DNA from: Polytrichum commune
Taxonomy: Eukaryota; Streptophyta; Polytrichopsida; Polytrichales; Polytrichaceae
Direction: 5' to 3'
Assembly: GCA_950295325.1 (NCBI GenBank)
Contig: OX485804.1
Location: 35,960,001 to 36,024,000 of the forward strand
DNA length: 64,000 nucleotides
Part shown: in pieces, positions 33,782 through 47,859 of the stretch
Layout of the letters: each line of letters opens with the position of its first letter
Numbering within the stretch: position 1 is the first letter of the stretch
Program-made: the position numbers and the translations under genes
Notes under the pieces: generated by a model
Databases searched by the model: none
The model's input: the letters and a program-made list of their open reading frames with translations, nothing else
What the model was told of the DNA's origin: nothing

Positions 33782-33990
33782 ATTTAGTGTCACTTATCAT
33801 TTGGGATTGCACAATGTTGTATCTATTTACTGTATATCTCATATTCTACCAACAAATGTGAATTTGGTTGTTTGGGCATTATAGAACATTAAGAACTTTA
33901 CTTAGTAAAAAATTACATCAATAGTAAAGAGATATAGCACTGTGTAATTCCAAATGGAAAGTGACACTAAATATCATATTTAGTGTAGTA
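33782..33990. repeat. Small hairpin element, copy 1
   Basis: Terminal inverted arms of about 50 bp (TATTTAGTGTCACTT..., then CATTTGG and TTACACAG-like sequence). A related element lies at 39782-39983. It is a likely small MITE with no clear target duplication. Confidence 0.5.
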
Positions 33991-35279
33991 ATCAGTTTCC
34001 CCTGTTCATTGCTTAGGGCATATTTTCATTCCAATTCTGGCGGAGCAAATAGAGTTCGGTAAGCTTTCGTAAGTATTTTCAAGCATCTTGATTGCTGAGC
34101 ACTTCCATGTGGAGGAGGGAGATAGTAGCTTCGCTTTGTTGTCTTAACACGAAAGTTGGAATGTGACCATCCTCACATTTACCCATTTTACATGTTGCAT
34201 GACTAGATTGATTGACCATCATGTCTCGAGATGCTAGAAATACGAAAATAAGCTAAAACATTTGAAAACTTCGGGCAAGGTTTGAAACAAAATATGGTAG
34301 CATGAGAATAAAAAATAGTATAGAATACAATAATCATGTCCACACCATGAACTTGTTTATAAAAATCAAATGTTCCTGCTCAAATGAAAGTCTATCTCCG
34401 GATTCCAAAAAAGGAGGTGGACAATGCCCCCTCCTCAAACTTCAACTATCCCCTACAATGTGCCAGTTGTTGACCTTTGTTTTCTAGAAAGTAAAATAAA
34501 AATTAAAGCACATTTCCATGTGACTTCCATGTGGAGGGGGGGTCCAAATCTTAATCATCGAACTTAGTGATTTTCACATACTTCGTTGGCACATAGAAAT
34601 GTGCCCCTACAAGGAGTTCTTTGGGTCTTAGAATATATAGAGATTTGTGCCTAGATAATTTCACAATGTTATGGGAACACCAAATTAAACTTAAAATCTA
34701 ATGTAGACATGCCAAATTTTGTCAGTGGCTCCAATTTTGACTCCTATATATTGTCCCAAAGTTAGGCTACATGCTGCAACATGAATACCGAGTTGTATAA
34801 TTTTAAGAACTAATAATGCAACTCATTAATTGAAAGAGACAAAATGTCAACGATCAATGTTGTCCACTTTGGGACCTCTTAACCACTTTGGATTGCAAAG
34901 GAATCTTGACTTTTATTAATTATTTCCAAGTCGCATGATGCTGAACTTTGATGAACTTAAATACATGAACCTCATGCATTTGCTAAGCTCTTCAAGATAT
35001 TCGTGATGTATGTTATATGTTGCATGTCAAGGATCTCAAGTGCTCAAAGCATCCGTTATAGGCATTTCTACCTTAGTATGCATGGTATGAAAAGATTCTT
35101 TTTTTCTTTTTTTCCTTTTGCATTTGTTAGTTGATCTAGATATCAATAATCACACAGGTCCATGATCCCATAAGTCTTCAAATTTGGAAGGTCACCATGT
35201 TAAATTGATAAAAGTACACAAAGTCTATCACCAGTATTCATCCTTATAGTTCATCCCTACAGTGAAGTTAACCATAAGT

Positions 35280-35400
35280 GTAAACACATTCCACTTGGCA
35301 ATAATATGCATAATAATATCTTTCTCTTGCATACTACAATATAAACACATAGCACTTGCCATTAATGTGCTCAAACTATTATAATTGTACGTATGAATCC
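35280..35400. repeat. Diverged 60-bp satellite units
   Basis: About two units resembling the array at 39365-39550 (ACACTTGCCATTA.T..GCTCAA and CTCTTGCATACTA). Confidence 0.45.
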
Positions 35401-36631
35401 ATCATCTCAACTCACTCATGATTACTAATATGGACACATGACCAAATCTTGCATATATTCACTTGTATGTACACTTACAAGTTGTATTGGTTGCATCCTT
35501 GTTATGGGACAATTCCAAGCCTCCTTCCAATGCCTTGGTCTCCCTAGGGTTGCTCCTATTGGCCATGCTACATGGTTTTCCTTGTAAGATATCTTTTCAC
35601 CTTCCAAAGGTAACCTAGCACCCATTATGTCATTGTTCATGTGGCCTATGTAGAATTTTTATACATGCATTTCAATGCAATCACTCATTTATAACTGACT
35701 TAGAGCCCTTCTATACACAACCTTGTAGTAGATGGAAATGGCAAAGAGGAGGATTGCATACCAAAGCCTGCTTGGAAATTCATCAATTATGGGATGGTAA
35801 AGATTTTGTAGTTATGGCCATGTTCATATAAATAAATGGCTCTAAATGAAGTGTCACAAAACAATACAACAAAGAAAAATGACTGTATGCAAGTGAGCCA
35901 AACCCTAACCATATGTGAATATCATAAACATATACAGCCCATATGAAACAAGAAAAGAAAAGAAAAAATAACGCCCGCATAAGTATACCGGCATGAATTC
36001 GAGCCCGTTGGCCTAACACTGATCATGGTAATCCGTGATGCAATGTACGGTTTTATACCTCCTTTGGGGAGGTGGGCTCTTGGGGGGGGGGGGGCACTAG
36101 TAGTCTAGTTTTAAGGTGGGGGGACAAGTGTTTGCTTGCTTGACATATGCAATATCTTTAGATATTAACGTAACCTATTCATGTGACTCAAGTGGGTCAC
36201 CACCTGATGTTCAAGGTGCAATTTTTGGACCTTGATTACGGCTTGGCTTCACCTTGGATTGGAAGCTTGTCGCAATTATAAGTTTTGATGAAGAGTATTT
36301 GGAACACGAAATCACTACAATCACTATATTCATTAATTAGAGACTTTGGAAAGTCTCAAAATAAATGCAAATGGTCTAATATCTAGTTCAATTTCTTATT
36401 GTGATGACATGTATTTGTGCCAAATTGGTTAGTGCCGCCCATGCAAATCACTTTATTAAGTCACTTGAAATTATTTTTGTGTTTTCTTGTTCTTTATTTG
36501 AAACACTATGTCCTTCAATAGTCTCAAAATCATGAAAAAATCTTTGATTACCAAATATAGTGATTCCACTAAACATTTGATTTAGTGGCATCTTCACAAT
36601 TCATCATTGACCCATATTAAACATTATTGGT

Positions 36632-37132
36632 GGGGGGTGCTCTCTTCATTGGAAACTTAGATTACATGTGAGGGTGGCTATGAAATAAAACCCCTTATAT
36701 CAGATAATTTTATAAAGAAAAGCAAACATATATACACTAACGGTAGATTATAAAATGGACTCACATATCTATACTAATATTTTAATTTAATGTGATAAAT
36801 GCTTCCACTACAAATACAAAATTTAAAACATGAAATAAATAGGTCTTTATTCCATATAAAAGTCATAAGGGACTACTACCAGATGACAACAATGGATGAA
36901 AACGTAAATTGCAAGAGAAACTATCACACCTATTGTCATTTTCCCCCTATAAACCTTAGGGCCTGTACTACATCTACCTTTACTTTGGAATTATTTATAG
37001 CCTTTTCAAAATTACACGCTAGAGAAAAACAATACCTCTCCAATCTATATACTATGTACGCAACTACCTCAAATTATATCCCTCTATACACTCATAGAGT
37101 TTGTAAATGGCATGAAAAGTCCATCCCCCGGG
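36632..37132. mobile_element. MULE-like MITE, copy C
   Basis: Left end GGGGGGTGCTCTCTTCATTG; right end, read inward, CCCGGGGGATGGACTTTTC. Internal AATACCTCT and TATGTACGCAA blocks align with copies B, D and F. It is about 500 bp and non-coding. Confidence 0.6.
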
Positions 37133-37286
37133 TCATTTTGCAATCAATAGGTGTCACCACAAAAGGTGACATGGAACACTTGTTGCTACATAACAAGTCA
37201 TGAAGGCCAAACTAGTCAACATCGCACATCAACTTCAAACCGTAAAAGCTTGGGGTCAGCTTGACTCAAAGATGTACTATAAACTA

Positions 37287-37573
37287 CTCCCTCTGTCCCA
37301 AACTCATTGTCCTACTTTTGGTATTTTTTTTGTCCCAAAACGATTATATGGTTATCTGCTCGGGTAGAAATTTGAGGCTCAAAGTAAAATATTTTTGTGC
37401 CAAACTTTCTATATCAAGAAGCCTTTCGACACCGCAACTTCCGGGGGCGTTTTGGAGTACTAGTTGTTTTTATTTATTTTAGGAGTCGTACTTACAACTA
37501 CTCGGTCAATGGCCAGCGGGCCTTAATCTCGCCAAAGTTAGAAACACGGACAATCATCTTAGGACGGAGGGAG
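37287..37573. mobile_element. Stowaway-like (Tc1/mariner) MITE
   Basis: Termini CTCCCTCTGTCC and, inverted, CTCCCTCCGTCC, flanked by TA on both sides (37285-37286 and 37574-37575). The length of 287 bp is normal for Stowaway elements. Tc1/mariner transposases act on TA sites. Confidence 0.8.
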
Positions 37574-38324
37574 TACGAATTAGAGATTTTATTTGGAGTT
37601 GGCATACAAGAGAAAGTTGTGGACCACATCCATATGGATTGAATAGGATTGATCTTCTTGATCTCCACAAAATCATTTTGAACATGTATTTTCTTTCACG
37701 AAGAAATTCAAATTCCAAGATGAATGGAAATTGCTTGATCTTTGACATCATTGGTCAAAACTATGAGTTTCTAAAAGTTGGTAGGGAAAACCAAAAATAT
37801 TCATGCCACGAACCATGCTACTTTCCTCAGATAATAAATTTTTTAACAAAGGAATATACAAGGGTTCCAACTACTTCAAGGTCCCCTTTGTACATCTACC
37901 TTCACTCACGGGGAGGTCACTCCATTGTAAAGTTGAACAACCACGTGCGAACACTTTACATGTAAAAAATCCTACTTTTTACATAAAGCATCACCAAAAT
38001 GGGTCAAACTTTTATCAAAAAAAATTCATGAGTAGATATACACGGTATCTATTACATAGGAAAAAGTGGTAACTAAATTTGATGATTTGTTTTTTTCATA
38101 AAACATACCGTTTCTAACTAGAATGACGTAGAATTGAACTAAAACAATTACTAAAAACTGAAGATGACTAAAAATTTCAAAAAGATATACAAAAAGATAT
38201 TATCAATGGTTATGTATATGTAGAAAAAATATCATAAATTTTAAAATTATCTATGGCATGTAATATAGGGGTAGCGAACTTTGTTTGCACGTGGTGTCAA
38301 CTTGACAATGAAGTGACCTCCCCA

Positions 38325-38486
38325 TGCCTTCACTTCAAAATTCTTCTTAGCCTATTTTAATGTACACATTAGAGAAAAACAATACCTCTCCCTTATATAG
38401 ATTATGTACGCTAATGCCTCAAATAATACCTCTTTCTACACTCACATTAGTTTGTACGTGGTGCTAATGAGAGTCCACACCTTGGG
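38325..38486. mobile_element. MULE-like MITE, copy D (one end only)
   Basis: Only the right-end half is recognisable (GAGAAAAACAATACCTCTCC, then GAGAGTCCACACCTTGGGG). The left part is lost or too diverged. Confidence 0.45.
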
Positions 38487-39364
38487 GGTGTAAAACTTAT
38501 GAAATTCAAAGTGCATGAAAAAACCTATGGAAAAAAATAGTTAACCTTGCAAAAAATATATCTTTAAAAAATGCCCACAACCTCTTTTTAGCTTCTTACT
38601 AAGCATTTAGAAATTAATGTCAAACTAGATTAGATAAGGTATATGGGTCTTAAGTGGCTCATTTTCTAAATGGGACCCTTATATTTGATTTGTATGTGAT
38701 TTTGTGAGGATCAAAGAGCAAACATCATAAAGACACATGTTTAAAGAAGATTGGACAACATCTTCAAATTTTAATAACTACTCTACACTCAATAGTGAAT
38801 GCAGTTGGGAGGACCTATGTATCCAGTTAAGAAACCAACAAACATGCAATTTTGATAACCATAACTTTTCAAGGGAGTCCGATTTTCAATTCGGTTTTTA
38901 CATATGTTTCATCGTAGATGCAACACAAGTTTTATTCTGTAAACCTAATCGGTAGAAGTTGGAGAACATGTAAAACACACCAAATAACACCCACATACCT
39001 TATACAAGTGTAGCATCATCATAACTCTATGCCCTTGAGGATATTGAGAAGGTGTCAAAACTAGAGAATACGTAGATGTCTTACAAGTTGTTTCATAACT
39101 TGCAGAAAATCACACTTTTACAACCTGTAAGGTCTAAGAGAATTTATGTAAAGCCCATGTTTATGGTTTTTAGTGTCACATCCGCAATAGTGTCACTTAC
39201 CCTATTCTGAGGTGAATGCTAGGTTACATTGATGATTAACAACTTCACTAGAAGTTTCACCTCATGACACTTGGAGTTCAAGTGCACTTGCTAATATGTT
39301 GGCATGAGTATGTTCAATAATGTTATGAGGTACATGCCTATGTAACACAATGGTCTACAACTTC

Positions 39365-39550
39365 ACTAAAATGTACATAAATGACACTTGTCATTAGTAT
39401 GCTCAAGAATATCTCCTCTTGCGTACTAAAATGTCAACACATGAACCTAGACATTAGTATTCTCAAAAATATCTCCTTTTGCGTACTGAAATTTCAACAC
39501 ATGACACTTGCCATTAGTACTCTCACAAATATCTTCCCCTTGCATACTAA
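39365..39550. repeat. 60-bp tandem satellite, three units
   Basis: Three units with the pattern AACACATGACACTTGCCATT, then AGTACTCTCAAAAATATCTCC, then TTGCGTACTAAAAT. Because the unit length is a multiple of three, the array makes a repetitive ORF that is not evidence for a gene. Confidence 0.75.
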
Positions 39551-39781
39551 AACAGACGACTATCATCTAAAGTATCCCAATCATAGTTGTTATGTACAAA
39601 AATTGGTACATTTCCTACCTTTTATAAAACGGTTTGGATTTTTTTCTTTTCACTCGAAGTATGTTGTTGCCCACCTTGGAGAAAAGTTGGTGTTGGAATT
39701 GGGTGCCTCTACCTCATGTGTTGTGAACCCTTACCCCCAAACTTTGTGATGAGGTCGAATATTGTTAGGGTACACCATTCG

Positions 39782-39983
39782 TGGTATTTAGTGTAACTTA
39801 CTACTCAAAGTTACACAATACTACAACTTTTTACTAAGAAGGTACATTATTACCAAGTAAAATTCATATATGGTATATAATGTCCATACAACCTATTTAA
39901 TCTTAGTAGATGCACAATGAAACCTATTGTAAGAAGTTATAATGTTGCATAATCCCAAATATAAAGTGACACTAAATACCATA
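39782..39983. repeat. Small hairpin element, copy 2
   Basis: Inverted arms starting GTATTTAGTGTAACTT (left) and ending AAGTGACACTAAATAC (right). It is related to 33782-33990. Confidence 0.5.
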
Positions 39984-42810
39984 ATCGGTGTAGCAGTAAG
40001 TTTTGAGTGTAACTTAACACTGAGTTTCAAAACATTGTAGATTCTAGTAATAATTCCAATCAAGTCTCAGTTTATCAATATAGAAGCTTTCATTCATTTA
40101 AGTTATCCACATGTCCCACACCCAATGGGCACGCTTAATTGGTCAAGATCCTAGTGGTGTTTCCAAGGCCTACCGGTCACGTGTTGTGCTCATTTAGCTT
40201 TTTCATTAATTTGAGGCATATTCTTTAAATTCCTCTCAAAGGATAAGTTTTTTTTCTCTAAAAGTTTTGAATTTCAAAGTTTATTACTCAAACTCAACCA
40301 ATTTATCTATAATTATAGGTCGGTTTCTTCCCGTTCATTGCGCGCATGCATGGGAGGGGTGGGTTTATCACTGTAATTGGAACCGTCTTCCGGTTGTAAA
40401 CAAAATGTACCGCCCCTTCATGTATAATAAATTTTATGTAATTAATTCAATTGAAAACGAGGAGCCTGTAAGTAATCAAGAACTTCTTTGAGATGTCCCC
40501 AAATCATATTCAATATATTGAATCCATGCAACTTGTTGGACTAACATTTCACCCAATTGGATAGAACGTGCATTCCTTCATTTCACAATTAGTCTTGGTT
40601 ATACTTCTCACCCCTTTAGAACCTTGACAATATGTGTGTGACAAAGTAATGCATGAAGATGAGAAACAATGCCATAGCCCCGTCATAGCTATGGAGGAGT
40701 AATAACCCCAAGAAAGGCACCTTGATGTATTAAGAACTTGTGTCAATTTAAACATAGGGTCCCAATAGGATTATATTTTTTTATTAATTGTAATATAGCC
40801 CTTGATATATGTGGCCATTGTGTGTAATTTTTAGCAAATGGATCTTACTAAAGAATGGCGCTAGAAAATTTAAATAAAAACAAATACCATTGTCCATTGC
40901 TCATATGATACTATTAGATTTGAATGGGATCAAATTTTTGAGGTTTCTTAGGATAGTATAAGATGATATTCCTAAACACCCGCACAAAGCATGAATGTAA
41001 AAGTGTGGATGAAAACATGTAATTTCTCCATCCACTAAATTTGGGATAAAAAAGAAGTTGATGATCCAATTCCATTACGTAACAACCCGACTTAACATAT
41101 CCTCATTTTCTCCATGGGTTTGCTCTGGTAGTGTTTGCTGCCACACCACAACTCTTCACAAGTCCTTTAGCCCTTAAATGCATGGGCGACCACAAGTGGT
41201 CAATTTATGGCCAAAGAGCCAAATCATCAATTTCCAAACCTATGTTGGAGATATTCCTTTCACAAGATGTTCAAGTTAGATTACTATGCATCCTTAGATT
41301 GTTGGGATTGAGCAAAGAACCTAATTTGTAGATTCTACATCATTGAGAAGATTGAAATTTGAGTGCTCAAAATGCAAATCGAATTCTAGAGATACTTCGA
41401 TTTTGTGCTTCTTATAACTTTTTCCTTCACAACTACCGTACCACAAGTGAAAATTTGTAATTTGTGGTAGGAATACATACTATCCCTACCACAAATGAAA
41501 TTTTGGATGAGATTTTATGGATATAATATATTTATTTTCAATTCTATCTTTTTTACATGGGAAAAATCATTACTAATCCGAATACAGTTCAATTAGTTTT
41601 GGTTATAGCTTCAAAATATATTGTCTACTTATGTATATTTGTCTACTTAATATATTTGTCTACTTTACACTTCTTCAAGTAGACAAAACTGCTCATGTGT
41701 ATTGCTTTGACTTTTGGGGGTAAATGCAACCATGCTCTCATTGAGTTTTGGAGTTTTTTTTTAAGACTAAAAATGCTCCTAGATTTCTACAGGTTTGAGT
41801 CAATACCATCCTATATTATTATTTAGAGTTTAGGATTTGATGAGTTGCCCAACTCTGCCCTCTGTCCACTTCTCAGTTAGGGAAAATTATATGATGTTAC
41901 TTGCAGTCATAATTTTTGTGCCATGCTACCCTTGACATCATCTTACTCTTCTAAAACCCTCCCCTTTCTTTTGTTTCTGAGCTGTTCATGGCTGAGTAAT
42001 GTTATGTTGCACTCCTCGTGAAAATGTCCACTGAAATAAATGTATGATTAAAATAAATATCCAGACTATGCATGCTTACCTTCACTTGACCTATAACTTT
42101 TGCATCTCAATTGTGATTGATAAACTTGAAATGACAATCTGCAGGATTCATCACAATTGCTAACCAGATGAGGCAACTCCTGATTCGATCCAACAGCCAA
42201 ACTTGTCTGTATGGTTGTATGCACCTCTAACATGTGCTCAGATGCCAGCATGTTTATTGTATAAACTAAGATGATGTCAATAACTGAGCTTCTCATACAG
42301 ATTTACCAGTTACAGTAGGACACCATGCAAGTATAAAGGCTAACAACTTTGAGAAAGGAGCACTGCAGCTGAGGTTCAACTTCAGAGGAACCATGGAAAA
42401 CGAGCTCCAGCATTTACAGGAAGAAGTCTCTAAAAATTAAGAATAATATGGTAGACACCACTCAAGATGTTCCGTTGTCTGCAGCAGTATACAAAGGACT
42501 GAAAGGTCCAAGGTGCCTCCACCTACTAGAAAGGAAATCTGTAAAACTATGACCTCAGTCTGTGAACTTGTTATCAAGGGAAGAAACAAATGTTCTTCAT
42601 TGGGATGGTACATCTCATGAAATACAGCCCAACACTCCCAACTTCCTTTCATTGCCATCAGCTTGTAAGGCAACCGGCGAGCACACTTCGTCCCGCGGAT
42701 TTGGCCTCAACCTCTTGCTGTGACCACTACCAATACCTTAAGAAGAAGCATGCAACAAAACTTTTGAGGGCACAATCCTGCACGAGGACCGTAGTTAAAA
42801 GTCCCTGAGG

Positions 42811-45800
42811 TTACTGCTTCTGCTCCATACTCTCATAAAATAAAATGTAGCCATGATCTGTATTGTTTGAATACTCTTGTGTGGAACCAAAAAATGTCTG
42901 CACGACGGATTCATCAATTATCTCCACGTTTTCATCATCGAAAAAAAGCCAGTGGTTGTGGCTCTTGACCAGACTCACATAATGACCATGGTTTGGCCCA
43001 CTCCCCACATGAACCACCACTGCAAATAATGAGTACTCAGCTTCAGATCCAGGTGCATCATCAGTCGTATTACAAAGCTTCAGCTCAAGTGGGAAAACCA
43101 CACGATAGGACAGCTTTTTGTAGCGACCCAACTGCTCAATGTACTTGAAGCGCTTGAGGTGGAGTGCTAGGATACGAGGCGGCGACTTAATCTTCATTCT
43201 CTTCTGTGCTTCCTGCAGACTGACAAAATATCATGTCCACCGTCAATATCGACACAGAAGAATCAAGGACCTGTGTTCAATATACAGGGCTTGATTACTG
43301 ACACTTGACAAAATCTTCTGCTGGTTCCTAAGCAAAAAGCCATCCACAGTAAGACTCGCACTCTGGACAGTGGCCTCAGAAGTCAGCCACACTTGCAAAA
43401 GAGCAGTACTCAAAATTCAATTGGCATTTGTAACTTCCAAAAAACCATTCGCACCTGCAGCACTTATCACAGAAGAATTTATCCTCAGCATTCAACGTCT
43501 CAGTAGAACTGAAATTGCGGAGACAACTTGTGATAGAGCTATTCTGCTCAATATCAAGACTCAGGTCCAGGAACGTCTCATCTCGAGCAGTTATAGTTTC
43601 ACAACGCAAACACCTGGTTTCATTTGTCAATGTTCCCTGCACAATAGACCATACCACATAGTAGATGTCAAGACACAAGAACCCCAGAGATGTCAAAGCA
43701 GCAGTAATTCAGATTCACATAGTAATGAAACTGAAACCCATCCATACTTCATATATTAAAAAGACGAAAAAAACAGCACACAATTGGTAGGCCCTTCATA
43801 CCTGGAAAATCTTGTGCACCCAAGTAACAATAGGTTCTTTATGGTTCCCATTTGCCAACCCATTGAGTGATCCATTGGCCCTTTTTTCTAGAGGAACTTG
43901 TGGATCTGAAATTGACTTGGCTGCCTTAGCCTCCTTTTCCAAAATGTCCACCAGCTCATTTAGGAGAAAGTTCAAAAACTCATGTGCATCCTGCACAAGC
44001 AAACAGGAAACAAAACAATTACAATTTCTTGCTCAGTACTTCAAAAATGCATCTGTATTCAATCATGAAGCTATGAATCACACTGGAATATGAGGTTATG
44101 GAATTTCTTTCTCATACAGAACTCGTTCTCAAGGAATAAAGGACTGGCGTTTACCATTCACCAATCGCCTTCATGAGACCCTAGAAAGGTACACTAGAAC
44201 ATTAATCCAGCCTGGCAGTAATTAACATAGGAAGGTGCTAGATTTTATCTCACCAATGCAAGTTCATCATTGATTACTACACACTGACCAATAAGTCCCT
44301 TATTGCAACTTGCAATCCTTGTAGTTGATATCTCACTCAAGTGACTGGAATCAAACACTCATCATCCGAACTTTGATATTTGTATGATTATGCTTTACCT
44401 GGTGCATGTAACTGCGGAAGAGTTCATTCTGCTTCTTCACCCTTTGTACAAAACGCTTTGGTGCAATCACTCCAGTCTTCTTCTTCTGTGAATTGATCTG
44501 CAAATCACATCAATTGTCAAGAACATCTAGTGTTAAGAAGTAGCTGATCAGACCATTTAATAAGAGGTCTTGACCACAATACCATCCATTCCAGGCCTTC
44601 CAAACAGGAAAACAATGCCGCAGAATCATCATGTAGACAATACTACACTCTGGATAAGATGAATAGCAGTTCAACAGCAGCACTCCATCATGCTCTCTAA
44701 GAATCTTGATTATTGGAGGTAATAAATATTGCTTTCTCTGGGCTCAACCTCAAGCATCTACTAGTTTTGTCAACAAACAAACTTTCTAATTGTGTAACAA
44801 TACAGTGGAAGAGCATACATTTCAAGTAAATAACACATGATGTAACAGGAATAGCAAACTCATGTTGACCAATATGAGCTCATCAGCTACAACCTTACTA
44901 TGTAGATACACAATCTGAGAAAGTAGTACAGAAGAATACTTGTGTAAATAAATCTGATAAACAAGTAAGAAGGTTCTCTTCCGATTCTGGAACAGTCTTG
45001 TTTTGACCGCAGTATTCCAGCAATTGATCCCTAAATGGCACGCAAAAGTACAGAGCCTGCACAGAGAACATGATTGGCAGCACAAAGTTCATAACCTTTG
45101 GCTTAAATTGCATAGAACGTTCACATGAATGTCAAATCAAGTAAATTACCCCTAAACAATAAATACACGTAATTACAAAATTGAAGCAACATTTCTTGCT
45201 ACAACAAGCTTCTGTGCAGAGCACAATACAAACAGAGAAACCTTCAACCTCATCCACTAATCACAGAGTACCTAATACACACACAGCATCATAAAGTACT
45301 GCTGCAGCAGTGTCTGGACAATTATCGAGGCAACAGAGTAAGAAAAAAGTTCAAAGGGCCAATAATGTCCTTTCAAGGATCCAAAATCCAAAAAACTCAG
45401 ACACTGGCAATTACGTAAAGAGAAATACAAATACGTCCAGTGCGAGAATAAACTTCCTTGTTCCAGCATCTAAACTATCAACCTATCTAAACATGGGTAG
45501 AGTGGTTCAGGTTGCATAACCGATGAATTTGATATGCCTGATACACAGAAGTCCAACAGGGCAAAGGGACATTGGAGGTCTCAAGCAGGTCTAATAATAA
45601 TTTGCCCAATAAGAAACTTACTGGGGCCAACATGCTACTACCACATATTCTCACCGCTAGATTGACCTTGTAGGGTTAAAGGAAACGGTATCTGGAAGCT
45701 CAAAAGGCTATCGAATTACATTCTTTCAGGAAAGAGGTGAAACTTGCCCAATTCTCCTAGAAGTTCCTTTCAGAATGTACTACTCAAGGAGATCAAGATT

Positions 45801-47094
45801 GTTGCATCATAATGTATTTTAAAAAGACACGGAAGACAAGACATAGGTACATAATAAAGGTCTAACTGTGAGCTTGATCGGTAGTGTATACACCAGGTCA
45901 TTCATATCCCCGAAAAATAACAATTCCCAAATCTTGACACATCCATCTTACCCCGAAAAGACGGGCTTAGTTTAAATCACAGAAATAGCAGCTCCCTATT
46001 GCAGGCTCTATTGTCCCTCGAGAAGATCAGTACCTCAATGTAGTCCGAGGCAACAGAGGAGTAGGTGAATTGGAAAATGAAGGTCAGGAACCTTTAAACC
46101 ACAATCTCAACTTCCAAATTAGATTCACTTCCTTAAGGTTCCAATGAAAGACATTCCTGAAACCATCTACATCCGCTGAATCTAATAAAGCCCTAAACAG
46201 GAATACCTGTAGAAGTATCATGCACGTCTACTGGCTCCCATGTGAAAACTCTAAACCATTCTATCTTCCACCATGCATGCAAAACAGCATAAGGCAGAGA
46301 AGTGCACCGTTTCACGGCCGCCCTCTTCATGACAGAATAGGAGTAGGGCACCCCAATTAAAGTAAGAAATTTTGAAGTGATAATTTGTCACATCTTCACA
46401 TCATCTCAAATCCTCAGAAAACCAATACCAACATCGCACATGGACCTAAACCGTGGACAAACAAACCCTCAACGGCCGAACACACACTCCTAGGGATGCC
46501 GATAAGCGACGGGTTGCCCTAATTCGATCATATTTCCCCCCCCAGCCCCCCCCCCCCAAAAAAAAAAAAAAAACTCCCCATCGATAATACCAAGGTCATC
46601 AAATAACAAACACCACAAAATGCGATTGTCAACGGCCCCATAATCATAGTCCCACCCGGTGGAGGCCTTTTCGTTTAACATGGCCCTAGCCATTGCCGGT
46701 GTCTCAAACCCCAATCGCCTTGTGAGTTCATTCAAACCCTGAGGACTTGCAAGTTCGAATGGAAAAGATACCTATTCTGCCTAATCCCATGGTCCTACCG
46801 CACTCATAAACAGGCATGTCATAAGCCTTGGCAGACATCAAAGAAGAAGGCACACGAATCCACACAACAACATTAATGGCGAAATCGGACCATCTGGCCG
46901 TCTCCCTCCTCCTCCTCCTCCTCATCATCATCATCCATCAATGATGATGCCCCCCCAACCCCAATTCCCCCACATACCTGCAAAACACTGTTACAGTAGC
47001 ACGTATTGCCAAAATTCTCGAGACCAAAGTATCGTTCGCCTTCTGGAAATTGGTCCCCTAATGCCTTCTCCAGCTTGGAGCCTGAGCTTCCCAT
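42811..47094 (-). CDS. Ubiquitin C-terminal hydrolase, UBP3/UBP4 type (complete)
   Basis: Six exons with GT-AG introns: 46978-47094, 44940-45056, 44399-44497, 43802-43990, 43455-43636 and 42811-43219. They give 1113 nt and 370 residues, matching the plant UBP3/UBP4 length. This USP-family cysteine protease removes ubiquitin from conjugates; in Arabidopsis the pair is nuclear and needed for pollen development (known of the family). Visible motifs: Cys box [14 protein letters not shown] with Cys32; zinc-binding C183-x2-C186 and C230-x2-C233; His box [12 protein letters not shown] with His314; and LFFDDENV with Asp329/330. Start [19 protein letters not shown] matches the family N-terminus at 47094; an upstream in-frame ATG at 47100 would add two residues. 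Intron 1 is 1.9 kb and carries a poly-C/poly-A run (46547-46573). No lesion was seen, so the gene is probably functional. Confidence 0.96.
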
Positions 47095-47700
47095 GACCAT
47101 ACGTCTCGCCGTCTTCTGCGTTTCTAATTTACCCTACCCTGCTCCAAACAATCCCCTAATCCCCCAACCTTCCCCCTAATCCACCACCCCTTCAACCCTC
47201 CTCTTTCCGCTCATACACACACCGCGAGCATGCAACACATCATCATTCTCCTTGCCGATGATGCTCTTCCCATCCCTTCCTCCGCTGCTTGCCCTAATGC
47301 TGTCTGTCTTGTGCTGTCTGAAGCTCCCGCTGCTTTCGATGCTTCCCAGCAAATAAGTGAAAGTTGAGTCCCTCGCGGCATGCCATCACGGGAAACAAAT
47401 CCCCGCTCGGGCTCCGTCGCTTATTTAGGCCCTGTTGCGATCGCCTTCCCGCACAGAAAAGAGCAGCAGCAGGGCGGCTCATCCCCTACAATTCCACAGG
47501 AGAATTATATGGCAGAATCGACCCCTTTCTTGCTGACGTGGCAGAACCAGCCGGGGCACTTTCTGGAACGTCTCCCACATTAGAGCAAGCCCACTCACCC
47601 TGCATCCGCATTTGCACTTTACATCCGCATATGCAAATGCAAATGCAGGAGAACGAGTTTAGTTGTGCCTGCATGAGTTAAATGGGATGAATAGTGATGC
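47095..47700 (-). promoter_or_regulatory. 5' UTR and promoter region of the UBP3-type gene
   Basis: Pyrimidine-rich 5' flank upstream of the start. Near 47620-47650 lies a direct CATATGCAAATGCAAATGCA repeat. No consensus TATA box could be fixed with confidence. Confidence 0.4.
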
Positions 47701-47859
47701 AGATCTTGGAGAGTTTTAATCTTTCTCGAGTGCTAACTTTGATAAGTCATCTCAAATTGTAATTATTTCTATTTTGAGTGGTCATTTCGTGCTCGTTTCG
47801 GTTTATGTACCTTGCTTTAAAATAATCTTCTCTGATTTGGATAAGTACCCAAATCACAT

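Larger units (their letters stand above)
33579..37286. other. Gene-free spacer with small repeats
   Basis: Contains a hairpin at 33782-33990, a TAACCGGTT-marked repeat (33645-33775), a satellite-like segment near 35280-35400, a poly-G run near 36081 and MULE-like MITE copy C. No gene is recognised. Confidence 0.4.
37574..42300. other. Gene-free spacer
   Basis: Strongly AT-rich. It contains a partial MULE-like copy (D), a 60-bp satellite (39365-39550) and a hairpin element (39782-39983). Several short ORFs lack any recognisable domain. The right edge probably includes distal 3' flank of the ubiquitin protease gene. Confidence 0.4.

Noticed and set aside
39381-39749. 122-codon ORF with 20-residue repeats
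   Set aside because: It is a by-product of the 60-bp satellite; unit length divisible by three keeps the frame open.
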